Assembly: GCA_023053685.1 (NCBI GenBank)
Contig: JALIGW010000014.1
Coordinates: 20,260,308 to 20,324,307 of the forward strand
Reading direction: 5' to 3'
Source: Diadophis punctatus similis
Taxonomy: Eukaryota; Chordata; Lepidosauria; Squamata; Dipsadidae
Length of the DNA stretch: 64,000 bases
The notes beneath the pieces were generated by a model. It did no database searches, had not been told where the DNA came from, and saw only the letters and a list, made by a program, of their open reading frames with translations. Position numbers and translations under genes: made by a program. Below are positions 1 to 10,258 of the stretch, piece by piece. Position 1 is the stretch's first letter, and every line of letters starts with the position of its first letter.

Positions 1-499
1 ACACTCTTAGGTCTTCACTTTTCTCTTCCCGCAGTCCACGAATTCTGATCGCGAATTCCATGTTGCGAAAATGAATCAATGTAATTTCATCTGTAGTTTT
101 TTCTTCAACTTCGTCTATCCTCTCTCGTAGGGAGGCAATAATATCTTTGATTAATTGAACTTGCTCATCCAAATATTCCACATTATTTGCCAATCCTTTA
201 AATGCCTCCAAAATGTCAGCTCTAATTTCATTGTTGCAGATTTCCATTTTATTAGACACAACTTGTATCTGATCATTTATCAACTCCTTAATTGTCTCAT
301 TAGATTCATCAATTTTTTTGTTAAAATTGGTAGATATTTGAATCTGCATAGCTTTAAGGCTTTCTTGCAGCATTGCAAGAGTTAATGGCTGGGGCTGGGG
401 TTGAGATTGTGTTACAAGCGTTTGCAGCTTAGTAGTAGTGGGGGTTGGGGAGCTCTCTGCACTTTTGGAAGAGACCGTCTTTACAGATTTAGAAGCCAT
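1..499 (-). CDS. L1 ORF1 protein, N-terminal part (runs off the window)
   Basis: An open frame on the minus strand starts at an ATG at 497-499 (MASKSVKT) and stays open to position 1. In LINE-1 elements ORF1p is an RNA-binding chaperone that trimerises through a coiled coil and packages the element RNA. Visible are a Ser/Thr/Pro/Gln-rich head of about 45 residues, a long Lys/Glu/Ile-rich coiled-coil stretch, and the start of the RRM-like domain (EFAIRIRGLRE). The same AIRIRGL block and MASK start occur in the ORF1 at 62558-63586, which supports the call. ORF2, if present, lies outside. Being open, it looks fairly young. Confidence 0.85.
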   Translation of the reverse strand, partial: MASKSVKTVSSKSAESSPTPTTTKLQTLVTQSQPQPQPLTLAMLQESLKAMQIQISTNFNKKIDESNETIKELINDQIQVVSNKMEICNNEIRADILEAFKGLANNVEYLDEQVQLIKDIIASLRERIDEVEEKTTDEITLIHFRNMEFAIRIRGLREEKSEDLRV

Positions 500-748
500 C
501 AGGATTAACGTAAATCTTTAGTCAGATATTCCCAGTTATTTTAATCTGGTGCCAAAAAGAAGAAAAGTCTCAAACGTAAGTGCAAATTTAAATCAAATCC
601 AGCAGCTCTCTTGCCATTGCTATCAGCAAAGATAAAACTTTTCTCTTTGTTCTCATCCACTTCCTCCCCCTTTCAAGCTTCCAACGCCATTTTAAAAAGC
701 CAACTTGTTTCTTTGTAGTTCAAATGAGAGTCGTTAAGAGTTAATTAT
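500..748 (-). mobile_element. L1 5' UTR, inner part next to ORF1
   Basis: This is the leader upstream of the L1 ORF1 start (minus strand). The copia element interrupts it at 748/749, and the rest resumes at 6123. The target duplication ATTAT at 744-748 is repeated at 6123-6127. Confidence 0.7.
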
Positions 749-1067
749 TGTCATGCAGTGATTTTATATTGCCTGTTACATGTATATGCAGGGAGATGCA
801 TGGAGATGCATCCCTATCAAATATAATGGTTCATTCCTGAGCACGTGATTAATGTTCCTAGTACGCATGTGTACATTCCTTCCTTCCTTTTGTACTATGC
901 TTCGGACGAGGCAACACCTTTTATATAGCCAGTATGTGATCTCATTATTTTTTGTATCAAAATAAATATCTTATTCATTAGAATTATAATGCAGTTTATT
1001 TTGGCAATGTCAGAGTTCCAGGAAAAGATTCAGTTCGCCTCTGATAGGAGTAATTCTCCTTCTAACA
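749..1067 (+). repeat. 5' LTR of the copia element
   Basis: A 319-bp LTR that starts TGTCATGCAG and ends TTCTAACA. It holds a TATA-like TTTTATATAG near 920 and an AATAAA near 962, as expected for promoter and polyadenylation signals. It is near-identical to the 3' LTR. Confidence 0.93.
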
Positions 1068-1083
1068 TGATAGCAGACGGATT
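1068..1083 (+). promoter_or_regulatory. Primer-binding site, initiator-tRNA-Met-like
   Basis: TGATAGCAGACGGAT directly follows the 5' LTR. It resembles the complement of the 3' end of vertebrate initiator tRNA-Met (TGGTAGCAGAGGAT), with two mismatches. Initiator tRNA priming is usual for Ty1/copia elements. Confidence 0.65.
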
Positions 1084-1194
1084 TGGTTTCTTGGACCTTA
1101 ATTAATTCTGACAGATTTATTGCGTTTAGCCTAGTAAGAGAAAGATAAGAATGTTTCTGGCCGTTTTTGAAGTGAAACTTTGATCTAATTAAGA

Positions 1195-4100
1195 ATGTCT
1201 TCTCCGGAGAAAGAATTTTTATCCTTCCTCGGCCAGCCGGGTGAAGAAAGACCTTATTTGCCAACACCTTCTTCGCTTCTAATAACTACACCGAAAAAGA
1301 ATGAAACTTCTCCGATGCCATCTCCCACGCCTCCAATTACAGCGGAAGAGGCCCTCCAACAAGAAAAAGATTTTGAAAGGTCAGTCAAAGTCAAAAACAC
1401 ATTTTTTCTCCCGGGGGCAAGTTCAACTCAAATGGGGGCCGTTCAAATGGGGGCCGTTCCAAAGATTACTCATTATGAGCCACTTCCGACTCAATTACTT
1501 GAAAGTTTTTCTGAGACAGAGAAATATATTGATGCACGCCATAAAGACCTTCTTGCTAGTAAAGACAGAGAAATTGAATACTTAAGGAGGCAGTTACTAG
1601 AAAGCCAACGCCCATATGAAAAACAAGATGTCTGCCAGTCCCACATTCCAGAAGCCTTTCCTGGGCCTTCTTTTCCGGTCTCTCCAATATTAGAGTCCCA
1701 CCCCAAAATGGGTGTTACCTATCATAAGCTGGAAAGGGAAAGGACATATGACTATACGTCAATAGGGGCTGGCTCTGATCAAAGATTTTATGAACAAAGA
1801 GACTCTCTCAAAAGTAATGTTGCAGTGCCATCTAGTGGACAAAATATAGAATTTCTATTTCAAGCAGTCCTACACAAAATAGACATTCTGATATCAGAGA
1901 AAAGACAACCTTTGTCAACTATAACCCAAGAACAATTTTTTCAGCCTGCTCAAACAATACAGGCACAAAGTGCACCAAATATTTCTATGGCCGCAAAAAT
2001 TATGCTGCAAACTCAAGCTGCTTCGCAGGCTAAAATTGCTACGTCTACCCCAACTGTGGCCCAGTTAGTGCCAATTTCTCCACTGCCTGCTCCTATGCAG
2101 CCAGTCCCTGCTGCTGCACTAGATGTACAACAGCCAGCCCAGGCACCTCCACCTGCTCCAGTGCAGGCTACTTTGCTGCCTCCTATTCAGCCACAAGTGG
2201 GTCCACAGGCAATTCCTCAAGCCTCACAATTGCAGCGCCCCCTAGCTGCAACACGTCTTCCAAATAGAAGACCTCCAAAGAGGAGATACACTCCAAGATT
2301 GCTACGTTGCCAATATTGTGATCGTGTAGGTCACACAAGCACAGATTGTCTTAAATTGCAACGCACTCAATATCCTGTCCAGCCCAGAGGAACAGATTTT
2401 AGAGATCAGTATCAACCCAGAGCCACAGCCTACAGTGCATCCCAGCCCAGAGGAACAGTCTCAAGAGGCAGCAGAAGCAGAGGTGGCAGCCAACGTCGCC
2501 CAGGTCCAAGACGCGACCCATTTGGCCCATATGCCACTCTTGCCATCACACAAGCTGTCCAACCCAGTCAGCAATTTGATAGACATTTATTGTGGACTTT
2601 GGACTCAGGTGCCTCAATTAGCATTACTTACCAAAAGCACCTTTTCAAAGAAATGCATGCACCAGAACCAGAACTTCGTGAACTTTATACATTCACTGAA
2701 CGTCCTTGCAAAGTCGAAGGAAAAGGGACTGTCTACATTGAAGAGTTAGATACATTGGTTCCAGATGTTTATTATGTTCCTGCTGCAGCTTTTAATTTGC
2801 TTAGTTATACTCATTTAATTAATATTTTAGATTTTCAGATTCATCATTTTAAGAATGCAAGCTACATTGTTAAGAATAGTATGATTGTTGCAGACACAAT
2901 TGTGATTGCTGGAGTCTTCTACTTAAGGCCAAAACCTGAGCCTCAAAAACAAGCAAGTATAATACCTTCCATTAATGGCAATGCAGGCCCAGAGAGAGCT
3001 ACCCAAGAGAGAGATCCTGTGATTGCCTCACTGACTCCTAAAAGCAAAGCTAAGATTTCTAATTCAAATGTTAACCTTGTTAATTCTCTTACAGGCAGAC
3101 CCTTACATTACAACTGTATACATAAATGGCACAGGAGAATGGGGCATGCCAGTTTTGACGTCCTTAAGCGCATGCCATTGTTTGCCCAAGGTTTGAATTT
3201 CAAAGGATGTAAGGTACATTTGGATTGTGCTGTTTGCAAAAAGGCAAAATCAAAGGCAGCAGCCATTCCAAGACATGCTATACGTAAGTCAACACGCATT
3301 TTTGATTTGGTTCATACTGATATTGTGGGTCCTTATGGCCCAACTATTGGCGGTAAAAAGTATTTCTTAACTATTGTTGATAATCATTCTAGATATGGTT
3401 ATGTCTTTCCTATGAGAGAGAAATCTGAATCGTTTCAGACCTTTAAAGACTTTGCAGTTCAAATCTACAATCAACATGGGGTGAAGATCCGCAGAATCCA
3501 GAGTGATCGTGGTTCCGAGTTCATGTCACAACGTTTCCAGGACTGGATGCGCACAAACGGTATCATTCACCAAACATCTGCCCCATTTACGCCGGCTCAC
3601 AACGGGGTGGCAGAACGACGGCAAGGCATTCTCCAAACCATGATGCGCTGCCTTCTGGAAGATGCCAATCTGAAACATTCATTTTGGGGCGAAGCACTTA
3701 AGTATGCAAACTACCTTGTTAATCGCACTTGGAGTAGTGTGATTGACCAAACACCTTTCTACATGCTACATGGCTACCAGCCAGATCTTTCTAATTTACA
3801 CATTTTTGGTTCATATGCAATGGTGAACATTCCATTAGCGCGAAGAAGAAAAGGTGGCCAAATTGCTAAAAGACTGAGATATATGGGCATTGATGACAAT
3901 TCGAAATGGGGAAAATTCATTGACTCTAACAATATGATTACAATTTCTAATTCTGCTAACTTTGAAGAAGATTCAGATTGGTCCAAAATACATTCTAATG
4001 ATCCTGGAGTTTATTTTCCTAGAGATGATACATCCAACATTCCATCTTCACCTGCCGCGGACGCTCATGCTAGCGACAACGATGGAGATGAGGAAGATGA

Positions 4101-5769
4101 AGAAGACTGGACAACCGTTCCAAGATGTTCCAAGAGAACTACAAAAGGTATTCCTCCAAAGAAATACACATTGCAATGCACAAACAGACCACCACCATTG
4201 GTCTGTAATGTTACACTTCCACCAGAGACTTATGCTCAAATCAAATATCTTCCACAAGATGAACAAGATAAATGGCACACCGCCATGCAAGTTGAGATGG
4301 ACAGTCTCCAAAACCTTAAGGTATTTACACCTGCAGCACCTCCTCAAAACAAGAAAGTCATTGGCACACGATGGGTGTACAAAATCAAACAAAAACCAGA
4401 TGGTGAACTATTATACAAAGCAAGACTAGTAGCACAAGGTTTCGCACAAAGTTATCCTGATGATTACACAAACACTTACTCACCTACAGTGCGGACTGAA
4501 AGTGTGAAAATAGCCTTAACTACAGCTTCCATTCTTGGACTTGAAGTTTTCCAATTTGATGTTGAAACTGCCTATCTACATGCAGACCTAGATGAAGAAA
4601 TCTACGTGAAGTGCGCCCCCGGATTTCGTGACGACCTCCGTGGCCGAGAAGGGGACACGTGGATTCTCAACAAAAGTCTTTATGGTCTGAAACGATCAGG
4701 TTTGATGTGGTATAATTGTCTCAAAGACAAACTAAATTCAATGGGCTTTATTAAGTCCGAAACTGATGAATGCGTGTTTACAAAAAGGTTTAGGGATGCA
4801 TATGAAATTGTTCTTGTTTATGTAGATGATATTGTTTACATTGGTCCTAACAAACAAATGAGTGAAATTTTTGTTTCAGGTCTGAAGAGATTCTTCACAT
4901 TGAAGTCACTAGGGCACATCAATGATTATTTAGGTGTACAGATTGAAAAGACACAGAAGGGGTTTAGCCTCTCACAAAAAGCCAAGATAGAACAACTCCT
5001 ACACCATTGCAACATGCAAGATGCTACACCGACACACACTCCTATGCAAACAGATTTTTGTAATCTGAAAGATGAACAAAGTCCTGAGTTCAAGGATCAA
5101 ACACTTTATCGCTCAATAATTGGTTCACTACTATACATTAGTGGTTGGACTAGACCAGACATAGCACTTAGTGTCAATTTGTTGTCACGACATGTAGGCA
5201 AAGCCACAGAATTTCACTGGTCATGTATTAAGAAGTTACTGAGATACCTAAAATACACTCAACACATGAAATTAAAGCTAGAACCTACACATTCTGATTT
5301 TGCTGACTTGTATTGTTATGCAGATGCTGACTGGGCAAGCGATAAGGAATCAAGAAAAAGCACATCAGGTTTCATAATGTACCTAAATGGATGTCCCGTT
5401 CATTGGAACGTGAGAAAACAGAGTTTTGTTTCCTGTTCTTCCACAGAGGCGGAATATGCGTGCATTTCCGATGCTAGTAACCAGTTAACGTGGTTCTATT
5501 CTTTAGTTACAGATATCTGGACCAAACCGAAGAAGCCAATCACTATGATGGAAGATAATCAATCAGTTGTTTACATTTCAGAAACACGTTTCACAGGTTC
5601 TAGGTCCAGACACATTGACATTCGTTATAAAAATGTTAGAGATTTAGTAAGACAAGGTTTCATTAAGCTAGAATATGTGCCAACAGAATATCAGATAGCT
5701 GACATCCTGAACAAGCCATTACCGGCAGCAAGACATGAATCTTTAACATATCTAATGTGTGTAGAGTGA
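1195..5769 (+). CDS. Ty1/copia gag-pol polyprotein, single intact ORF (1,524 aa)
   Basis: One frame encodes all replication functions in copia order: gag, protease, integrase, RT, RNase H. The gag part has a Pro/Gln/Ala-rich stretch followed by a CX2CX4HX4C zinc knuckle from Cys372 (CQYCDRVGHTSTDC). The aspartic protease motif LDSGAS has its Asp at 470. The integrase shows an HHCC region (HRRMGHASF ... CAVCKKAK) and acidic catalytic blocks (HTDIVGP, QSDRGSEF, HNGVAERRQ). The RT has FDVETAYLHADL, KSLYGLKRSG and the catalytic YVDD from residue 1209. RNase H shows YADADWASD and SSTEAEYA. Integrase before RT is what separates copia from gypsy. No stop or frameshift is visible, so the element may still be competent. 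The start is the first ATG after the leader, and 34 bp separate the stop from the 3' LTR. Confidence 0.95.
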   Translation: MSSPEKEFLSFLGQPGEERPYLPTPSSLLITTPKKNETSPMPSPTPPITAEEALQQEKDFERSVKVKNTFFLPGASSTQMGAVQMGAVPKITHYEPLPTQLLESFSETEKYIDARHKDLLASKDREIEYLRRQLLESQRPYEKQDVCQSHIPEAFPGPSFPVSPILESHPKMGVTYHKLERERTYDYTSIGAGSDQRFYEQRDSLKSNVAVPSSGQNIEFLFQAVLHKIDILISEKRQPLSTITQEQFFQPAQTIQAQSAPNISMAAKIMLQTQAASQAKIATSTPTVAQLVPISPLPAPMQPVPAAALDVQQPAQAPPPAPVQATLLPPIQPQVGPQAIPQASQLQRPLAATRLPNRRPPKRRYTPRLLRCQYCDRVGHTSTDCLKLQRTQYPVQPRGTDFRDQYQPRATAYSASQPRGTVSRGSRSRGGSQRRPGPRRDPFGPYATLAITQAVQPSQQFDRHLLWTLDSGASISITYQKHLFKEMHAPEPELRELYTFTERPCKVEGKGTVYIEELDTLVPDVYYVPAAAFNLLSYTHLINILDFQIHHFKNASYIVKNSMIVADTIVIAGVFYLRPKPEPQKQASIIPSINGNAGPERATQERDPVIASLTPKSKAKISNSNVNLVNSLTGRPLHYNCIHKWHRRMGHASFDVLKRMPLFAQGLNFKGCKVHLDCAVCKKAKSKAAAIPRHAIRKSTRIFDLVHTDIVGPYGPTIGGKKYFLTIVDNHSRYGYVFPMREKSESFQTFKDFAVQIYNQHGVKIRRIQSDRGSEFMSQRFQDWMRTNGIIHQTSAPFTPAHNGVAERRQGILQTMMRCLLEDANLKHSFWGEALKYANYLVNRTWSSVIDQTPFYMLHGYQPDLSNLHIFGSYAMVNIPLARRRKGGQIAKRLRYMGIDDNSKWGKFIDSNNMITISNSANFEEDSDWSKIHSNDPGVYFPRDDTSNIPSSPAADAHASDNDGDEEDEEDWTTVPRCSKRTTKGIPPKKYTLQCTNRPPPLVCNVTLPPETYAQIKYLPQDEQDKWHTAMQVEMDSLQNLKVFTPAAPPQNKKVIGTRWVYKIKQKPDGELLYKARLVAQGFAQSYPDDYTNTYSPTVRTESVKIALTTASILGLEVFQFDVETAYLHADLDEEIYVKCAPGFRDDLRGREGDTWILNKSLYGLKRSGLMWYNCLKDKLNSMGFIKSETDECVFTKRFRDAYEIVLVYVDDIVYIGPNKQMSEIFVSGLKRFFTLKSLGHINDYLGVQIEKTQKGFSLSQKAKIEQLLHHCNMQDATPTHTPMQTDFCNLKDEQSPEFKDQTLYRSIIGSLLYISGWTRPDIALSVNLLSRHVGKATEFHWSCIKKLLRYLKYTQHMKLKLEPTHSDFADLYCYADADWASDKESRKSTSGFIMYLNGCPVHWNVRKQSFVSCSSTEAEYACISDASNQLTWFYSLVTDIWTKPKKPITMMEDNQSVVYISETRFTGSRSRHIDIRYKNVRDLVRQGFIKLEYVPTEYQIADILNKPLPAARHESLTYLMCVE

Positions 5770-5789
5770 TATAAGCATATCCATCCAAC

Positions 5790-5803
5790 AGACAAAGAAG
5801 GGG
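5790..5803 (+). promoter_or_regulatory. Polypurine tract of the copia element
   Basis: The purine-rich run GACAAAGAAGGGG directly abuts the 3' LTR. This is the position of the plus-strand primer in LTR retrotransposons. Confidence 0.75.
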
Positions 5804-6122
5804 TGTCACGCAGTGATTTTATATTGCCTGTTACATGTATATGCAGGGAGATGCATGGAGATGCATCCCTATCAAATATAATGGTTCATTCCTGAGCACG
5901 TGATTAATGTTCCTAGTACGCATGTGTACATTCCTTCCTTCCTTTTGTACTATGCTTCGGACGAGGCAACACCTTTTATATAGCCAGTATGTGATCTCAT
6001 TATTTTTTGTATCAAAATAAATATCTTATTCATTAGAATTATAATGCGGTTTATTTTGGCAATGTCAGAGTTCCAGGAAAAGATTCAGTTCGCCTCTGAT
6101 AGGAGTAATTCTCCTTCTAACA
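5804..6122 (+). repeat. 3' LTR of the copia element
   Basis: A 319-bp partner of the 5' LTR with the same ends, followed by the target duplication ATTAT at 6123-6127. Confidence 0.93.
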
Positions 6123-6489
6123 ATTATAGGTTACTGTAATTTGATTTTACCTCCTGGTTTTCTCCGCTGCTGATGATAATCTTCAATCAGAATCTGTTGT
6201 TTACAGCGGTGTTTGGTAACAGCCTTCTCGCTCTGCAAAAGCAGAGATATCCAAGGTCCGGAGCAGCAACTGGTTACCAGGGAGTCCTCCTTACGCCCCC
6301 CCTAGATCTTTCCCTGGGGGGGTTGGGAGGGCTCTACCTGTGCCTGCGCGCTCTTTGCTCTTCCCTTTGCCCGGGAAGAGGCTTTTCTGCCGCCAGTCAG
6401 CTATTTTTAAGCTTTCTGGCAGCTTAAACGGTGCCGAGGATCGACACCCCAGAAAGGGAGTGCCCACGAAGACCGGAACCAAAACAGGA
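6123..6489 (-). mobile_element. L1 5' UTR, outer GC-rich part
   Basis: This continues the L1 leader interrupted by the copia insertion. It is GC-rich and similar to the leader at 14212-14462 (shared blocks such as GGCAAAGGGAAG and CCGGTCTTC/CCGGTTTGG), so it is probably the L1 promoter end. It ends near 6489, where L2 sequence begins. Confidence 0.65.
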
Positions 6490-6505
6490 AGTCCTCCAAC
6501 CTACC

Positions 6506-7172
6506 TGTTGTGTCCCACCACGGAACCCCTCAGAAAGGACACACACACAACTGTTTGCTAAATAATAAGGTGTCTTTACTAATAAAGATGCTTAGTAAAA
6601 ATCAGGTTTAAAGTCCAGGGAAAAACAGAGAGAGAGTTCTTGGTGCATAAAGTTCGATATTCTCTTCATGAACTTTTAGCCAGAGTTCAAAGTCCAAAAC
6701 AAACAGGCAATTAATCTGTCCTTATCTCTTACTAAAGTTGGCTGGAATCCCGGAACCAAATTTCAAAGGAGCCGATAGTCCAAAATACAAGACTCAGAGC
6801 AGGAACACCAATGCAGAGAAATCTTGACTGCAGCAACAACTGCTGCCTGCTTAAGCCTTAAGTAGCCTGAGGGCGTGGCCAATTAGCCCTCAGCTTTACA
6901 TGCAAGGAGACCTCTGTCTGTAGAGCCATTCCTGCCTGCTAGCTGCCCTGTGTGCCCTAGCATCCAGCAGAGGCTCCTCCTCTTCTGATGAATCACTCAG
7001 CACCAGCTGAGAAGGTGCAGAAGGCCCTGGCTGGGTTTCCTCCTCTGGCACTGAGTCCTCCTCGCTCTCAGACTCAAGTACCAGGTGCACGGGATGATAG
7101 TGACGCGCCACAGTCGGCTCTTGGTCCTCTGGATCCATGGCCAGCTGCGCGGGATGCGGGCAAGCCATAACA
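6506..7172 (-). mobile_element. Solo LTR of an ERV/gypsy-type element
   Basis: A 667-bp TG...CA segment flanked by the perfect 5-bp duplication CTACC (6501-6505 and 7173-7177), inside an L2. Read on the minus strand it starts TGTTATGGC and ends GGGACACAACA. No internal coding region is present, so it is a recombination product. A fragment of the same LTR family lies at 42932-43054. Superfamily is not determinable from the LTR. Confidence 0.85.
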
Positions 7173-7587
7173 CTACCCTTTGTGGGAAAGGTTGTAGAGA
7201 AAGTGGTGGCGCTCCAACTCCAACGGTTATTGGATGAAACGGATTATCTAGACCAGTGGTTCCCAACCTTTCTAATGCCGCGACCCCTTAATATAGTTCC
7301 TCATGTTGTGGTGACCCCCAACCATAAAATTATTTTTGTTGCTACTTCATAACTGTAATTTTGCTACTGTTATGAATCGTAATGTAAATATCTAATATGC
7401 AGGATGTATTTTCATTGTTACAAATTGAACATAATTAAAGCATAGCGATTAATCACAAAAACAATATGTAATTATGCCAGATCAGAAATTCTCGGGCCAG
7501 TCTTTGCAAGAGCACAAGGAATATCATCTTCCACAACAAGTCTACTTCTGTATTTAGACTTGATAACCAACAAGTGTACAGCAATAT

Positions 7588-7717
7588 TTCTCAACCTCAG
7601 CAACTTTTAAGGTGCCTGGACTTCAACTCCCAGAATTCAAAGCAAAGCTGGCTAGGGAATTTTGGGAGTTGAAGTCCAGGTATATTCAAGTTGTTGAGGT
7701 TGAGAAATTGTGGCCTG
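7588..7717. mobile_element. Palindromic MITE nested in the hAT element
   Basis: A near-complete inverted repeat: TTTCTCAACCTCAGCAACTT on the left mirrors the right side, with GACTTCAACTCCCAGAATT arms facing each other. The same family occurs at 32566-32690 and 40036-40178, with partial copies near 26890, 32699, 36680 and 37797. Confidence 0.7.
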
Positions 7718-8069
7718 CAGTGTCGAAAAACTAGAAATCAGATAAGCTTCCAGCAAAGTAATCCCTATTTAGTAGCTTTCTCCCAGGACTCCAAAGTTTC
7801 AGGAGGCAAACGGGGCAAAAAAACCCATGATTGGTCCAAAAACATTGCCAGGGTCCCAAAGCCAATTTCCTCTTTTAAGCTCTTTCTTCTTAAAACAGCC
7901 CCATATTCCTTCCTCCCCCATGGCGCCTGCTCACCCACCCTTCCCAAAACCCTTGCAAAGACAACAATTTTAATTTGCAAGGCTCTTCTTTCAACAGTTT
8001 CTTTCTTACTTTCTTTCTTTCCCTCTCTCACTTTTTTCTCTTCCTTCCTTCCTTCCTCCCAACCATCCT

Positions 8070-8420
<351 letters not shown>

Positions 8421-8449
8421 TCTTTTCTCTTCTTCCCTCTCCTAGCCCT

Positions 8450-9287
8450 CAGCACCGCAAGATCCGTGCGTGCCAAACTCTCTGGCAACCTGGACAAATA
8501 AGCGCATTGTGGTTATTCAGTCACTCCAGGAAAGCGGAGCGAGCAGGGAGGGGATCCTGCCCGCCCTGCCTACACTTGTAGCAAAGCCAGCCTGCCCCAC
8601 AGAGCCGACCTTGTCTGAGGAACCTGCCAGCCAGCCAGCCAGCCCACCCCATCCTCGCCTTGCCTTCTCCAAAAGACGCCCTCTGCTTGGGGGCAACCTT
8701 TGGAGAAAGCTCCCAGTGCAAAAAAAAAAAAAAGGCTTGCCCCAAGAGACCCGGACATGCCCCGCAGCCCTGGAAACTCGGCCATAATTTCCTGCTTCTC
8801 CCCCACCCCTCTGCACCCCTTCCCCAGTCCGATCCATACCCCACCCGGGAGATGGGGGGCTGCAAATCACCACCACCGCACAGCGATCCCGTCCACGACT
8901 CCTTGCTCCCCATTGCGCGTCTCCAAAAGCACGCTTTGGAGAAGTTGCCCAACAGGAGGAGGGTAGAGTTGGAAGAAAAAGGGGGGGCTGCCAGTCATAG
9001 GGACCCCCGATTAGAAACCCCCTCCCCCTGCTGCTCTCCCTCCTCCCTCCTGGAGACTGACAGCTGCATTGTGTTGCCAGCCGTCCTTATCTGCGGCGGA
9101 GGAAGAGCCTGGGCGGGCTTGCAAGGCGGGGCTTGGGTGGCTCGGGATCCTCCTGCCTTCCTTCCTGCTCACTTGGCCGCCTCTGCGGCTCCTCTCCGCC
9201 CCAGTGGTGGCACCTTTCCCTCCCCAAGCACACCCGGGGGGACCCTCTCCAAAGCCAGCCGTGCGCCTCAGATGCGCCGTTGCGCAC
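8450..9287 (-). other. Probable captured intron 1 of the MAP4K2-like gene
   Basis: GC- and CpG-rich sequence downstream (minus sense) of the splice donor at 9286-9287. It has no coding signal of its own. By position it would be the start of intron 1 carried along with exon 1. This is inference; alignment to a squamate MAP4K2 locus would settle how far the homology goes. Confidence 0.4.
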
Positions 9288-9383
9288 CTTGTAAACATCG
9301 CCGTAAGTGCCGGAGCTGATGCGCTGGATGAGCTCGCAGCGCAGCCGCGGGTCCTGCAGTGAGATGTCCCGCAAGGCGCTTAT
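9288..9383 (-). pseudogene. MAP4K2: MAP4K2-like first coding exon captured by the hAT
   Basis: Read on the minus strand, 32 codons give [18 protein letters not shown], then the kinase glycine-rich loop [10 protein letters not shown], followed at once by a splice donor AAG|GTGCGC. This matches the start of germinal-centre kinase (MAP4K2/GCK, which I recall as RDVSLQDPRDRFELLQR...GTYGDVYK), including an exon border after DVYK. MAP4K2 is a Ser/Thr kinase upstream of JNK signalling. Where the ATG is expected (9381-9383) the codon is ATA, so the copy has probably lost its start. No other kinase exons are present. It lies wholly within a hAT with a clean target duplication, so it is a transposed fragment, not the gene. 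MAP4K3/5 are less similar alternatives. Confidence 0.75.
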
Positions 9384-9650
9384 GGTCCCCTCGCCCAGCC
9401 ACCTTTGTGGCTGGAGGACAATTCCTTCAAACTCTTCTGTTCCTCCTTCATTTTTTGCAAATTTGATTCATGAGAAGCGTCAAACTCTCTCCTTCCTTAC
9501 ACCCGTTTGTCCTCTTGGGTTTATATGTCTTCTGCTTTAATCACTATATTTTATATTTTATTAATTCCTCCCGCCCAGACACTCCCTGCTACCCCCTCTG
9601 GCATCCCCGTCTCCTCGCTTGCCACGTCCCACATCTCCGACTACAGCCGG
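9384..9650 (-). promoter_or_regulatory. Probable captured upstream region of the MAP4K2-like exon
   Basis: Sequence upstream (minus sense) of the captured exon. It starts CpG-rich and becomes AT-rich near 9530-9570. It may include 5' UTR and promoter of the source gene. No specific motif is claimed. Confidence 0.35.
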
Positions 9651-9674
9651 GACTCGCAAACCAGGCCAGCCGGG

Positions 9675-10258
9675 GCTCGCAGCGGCAATTTCTTCCTGCT
9701 GGTGTCGAAGGGAAAGGGAGTCATGGGGGGAACGGCCAGCCAACAACCACTTAAGTTTAACAGCGCACGACGGCGGGAAGGAGGACAGCCGGGTCAGGCT
9801 CGTCTGTCTGCCCTCTTGCCCTCGGCTGGCGCAGAGACCCAGCAAAGAAAGAGGCAAATAGGGAGGGAGGGAAGAGAGAGACTGAGAGATATTAGCACAG
9901 GGCTAGCCTGATCATACGGAGCAGGGCGGCGGTGATAGACCATGCTCTGGCACCACCTCCTTCTCCAGTTCCCTCCAGCTTAGCTCCTCCTGCCCCCGGC
10001 GGTGGCGCCCTCAGCACTGAGGCTGTATGATCAGACTAGCCCTGCGCTAATATCTCTCTTCACTCCCTCCCTGTTTGCCTCTATGTTCGCTGGGTCTCCG
10101 TGCCAGTCGAGGGCAAGAGGGCAGACAGATGATTCCGACCCAGCTATCCTCCTTCCCGCCATCGTGCACTGTGAAACTTAAGTGGTCGTTGGCTGGCCAT
10201 TCCCTCCCGTGACTCCCTTTCCCTTCGACACCAGCAGGAAGAAACTGCCGCTGCGAGC
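9675..10258. repeat. Long inverted repeat (about 240-bp arms, 107-bp loop)
   Basis: The arm 9675-9917 is the reverse complement of 10025-10258 with scattered mismatches (for example GCTCGCAGCGGCAATTTC against GCTCGCAGCGGCAGTTTC). Transcripts could fold into a long hairpin. It lies inside the hAT at 7254-10548 and may itself be an older nested MITE. Confidence 0.85.

Larger units (their letters stand above)
749..6122 (+). mobile_element. Complete Ty1/copia LTR retrotransposon
   Basis: The 5,374-bp element has two 319-bp LTRs (749-1067 and 5804-6122), TG...CA ends and a 5-bp target duplication ATTAT (744-748, 6123-6127). By eye the LTRs differ at only two sites (754 T/C and one A/G near the 3' end), so insertion is recent. 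Between them lie a primer-binding site, one uninterrupted gag-pol frame and a polypurine tract. It sits in the 5' UTR of an L1. A solo LTR of the same family occurs at 14707-15013. Ty1/copia elements are uncommon in vertebrates, and intact ones are less often seen. Confidence 0.95.

Noticed and set aside
6896..7168. 90-codon acidic frame on the minus strand
   Set aside because: It lies wholly inside a solo LTR with a target duplication; likely chance, though an LTR-encoded peptide cannot be excluded.
9087..9374. A functional kinase gene at this locus
   Set aside because: Only one exon is present, its start codon reads ATA, and it is bounded by hAT termini with a target duplication.
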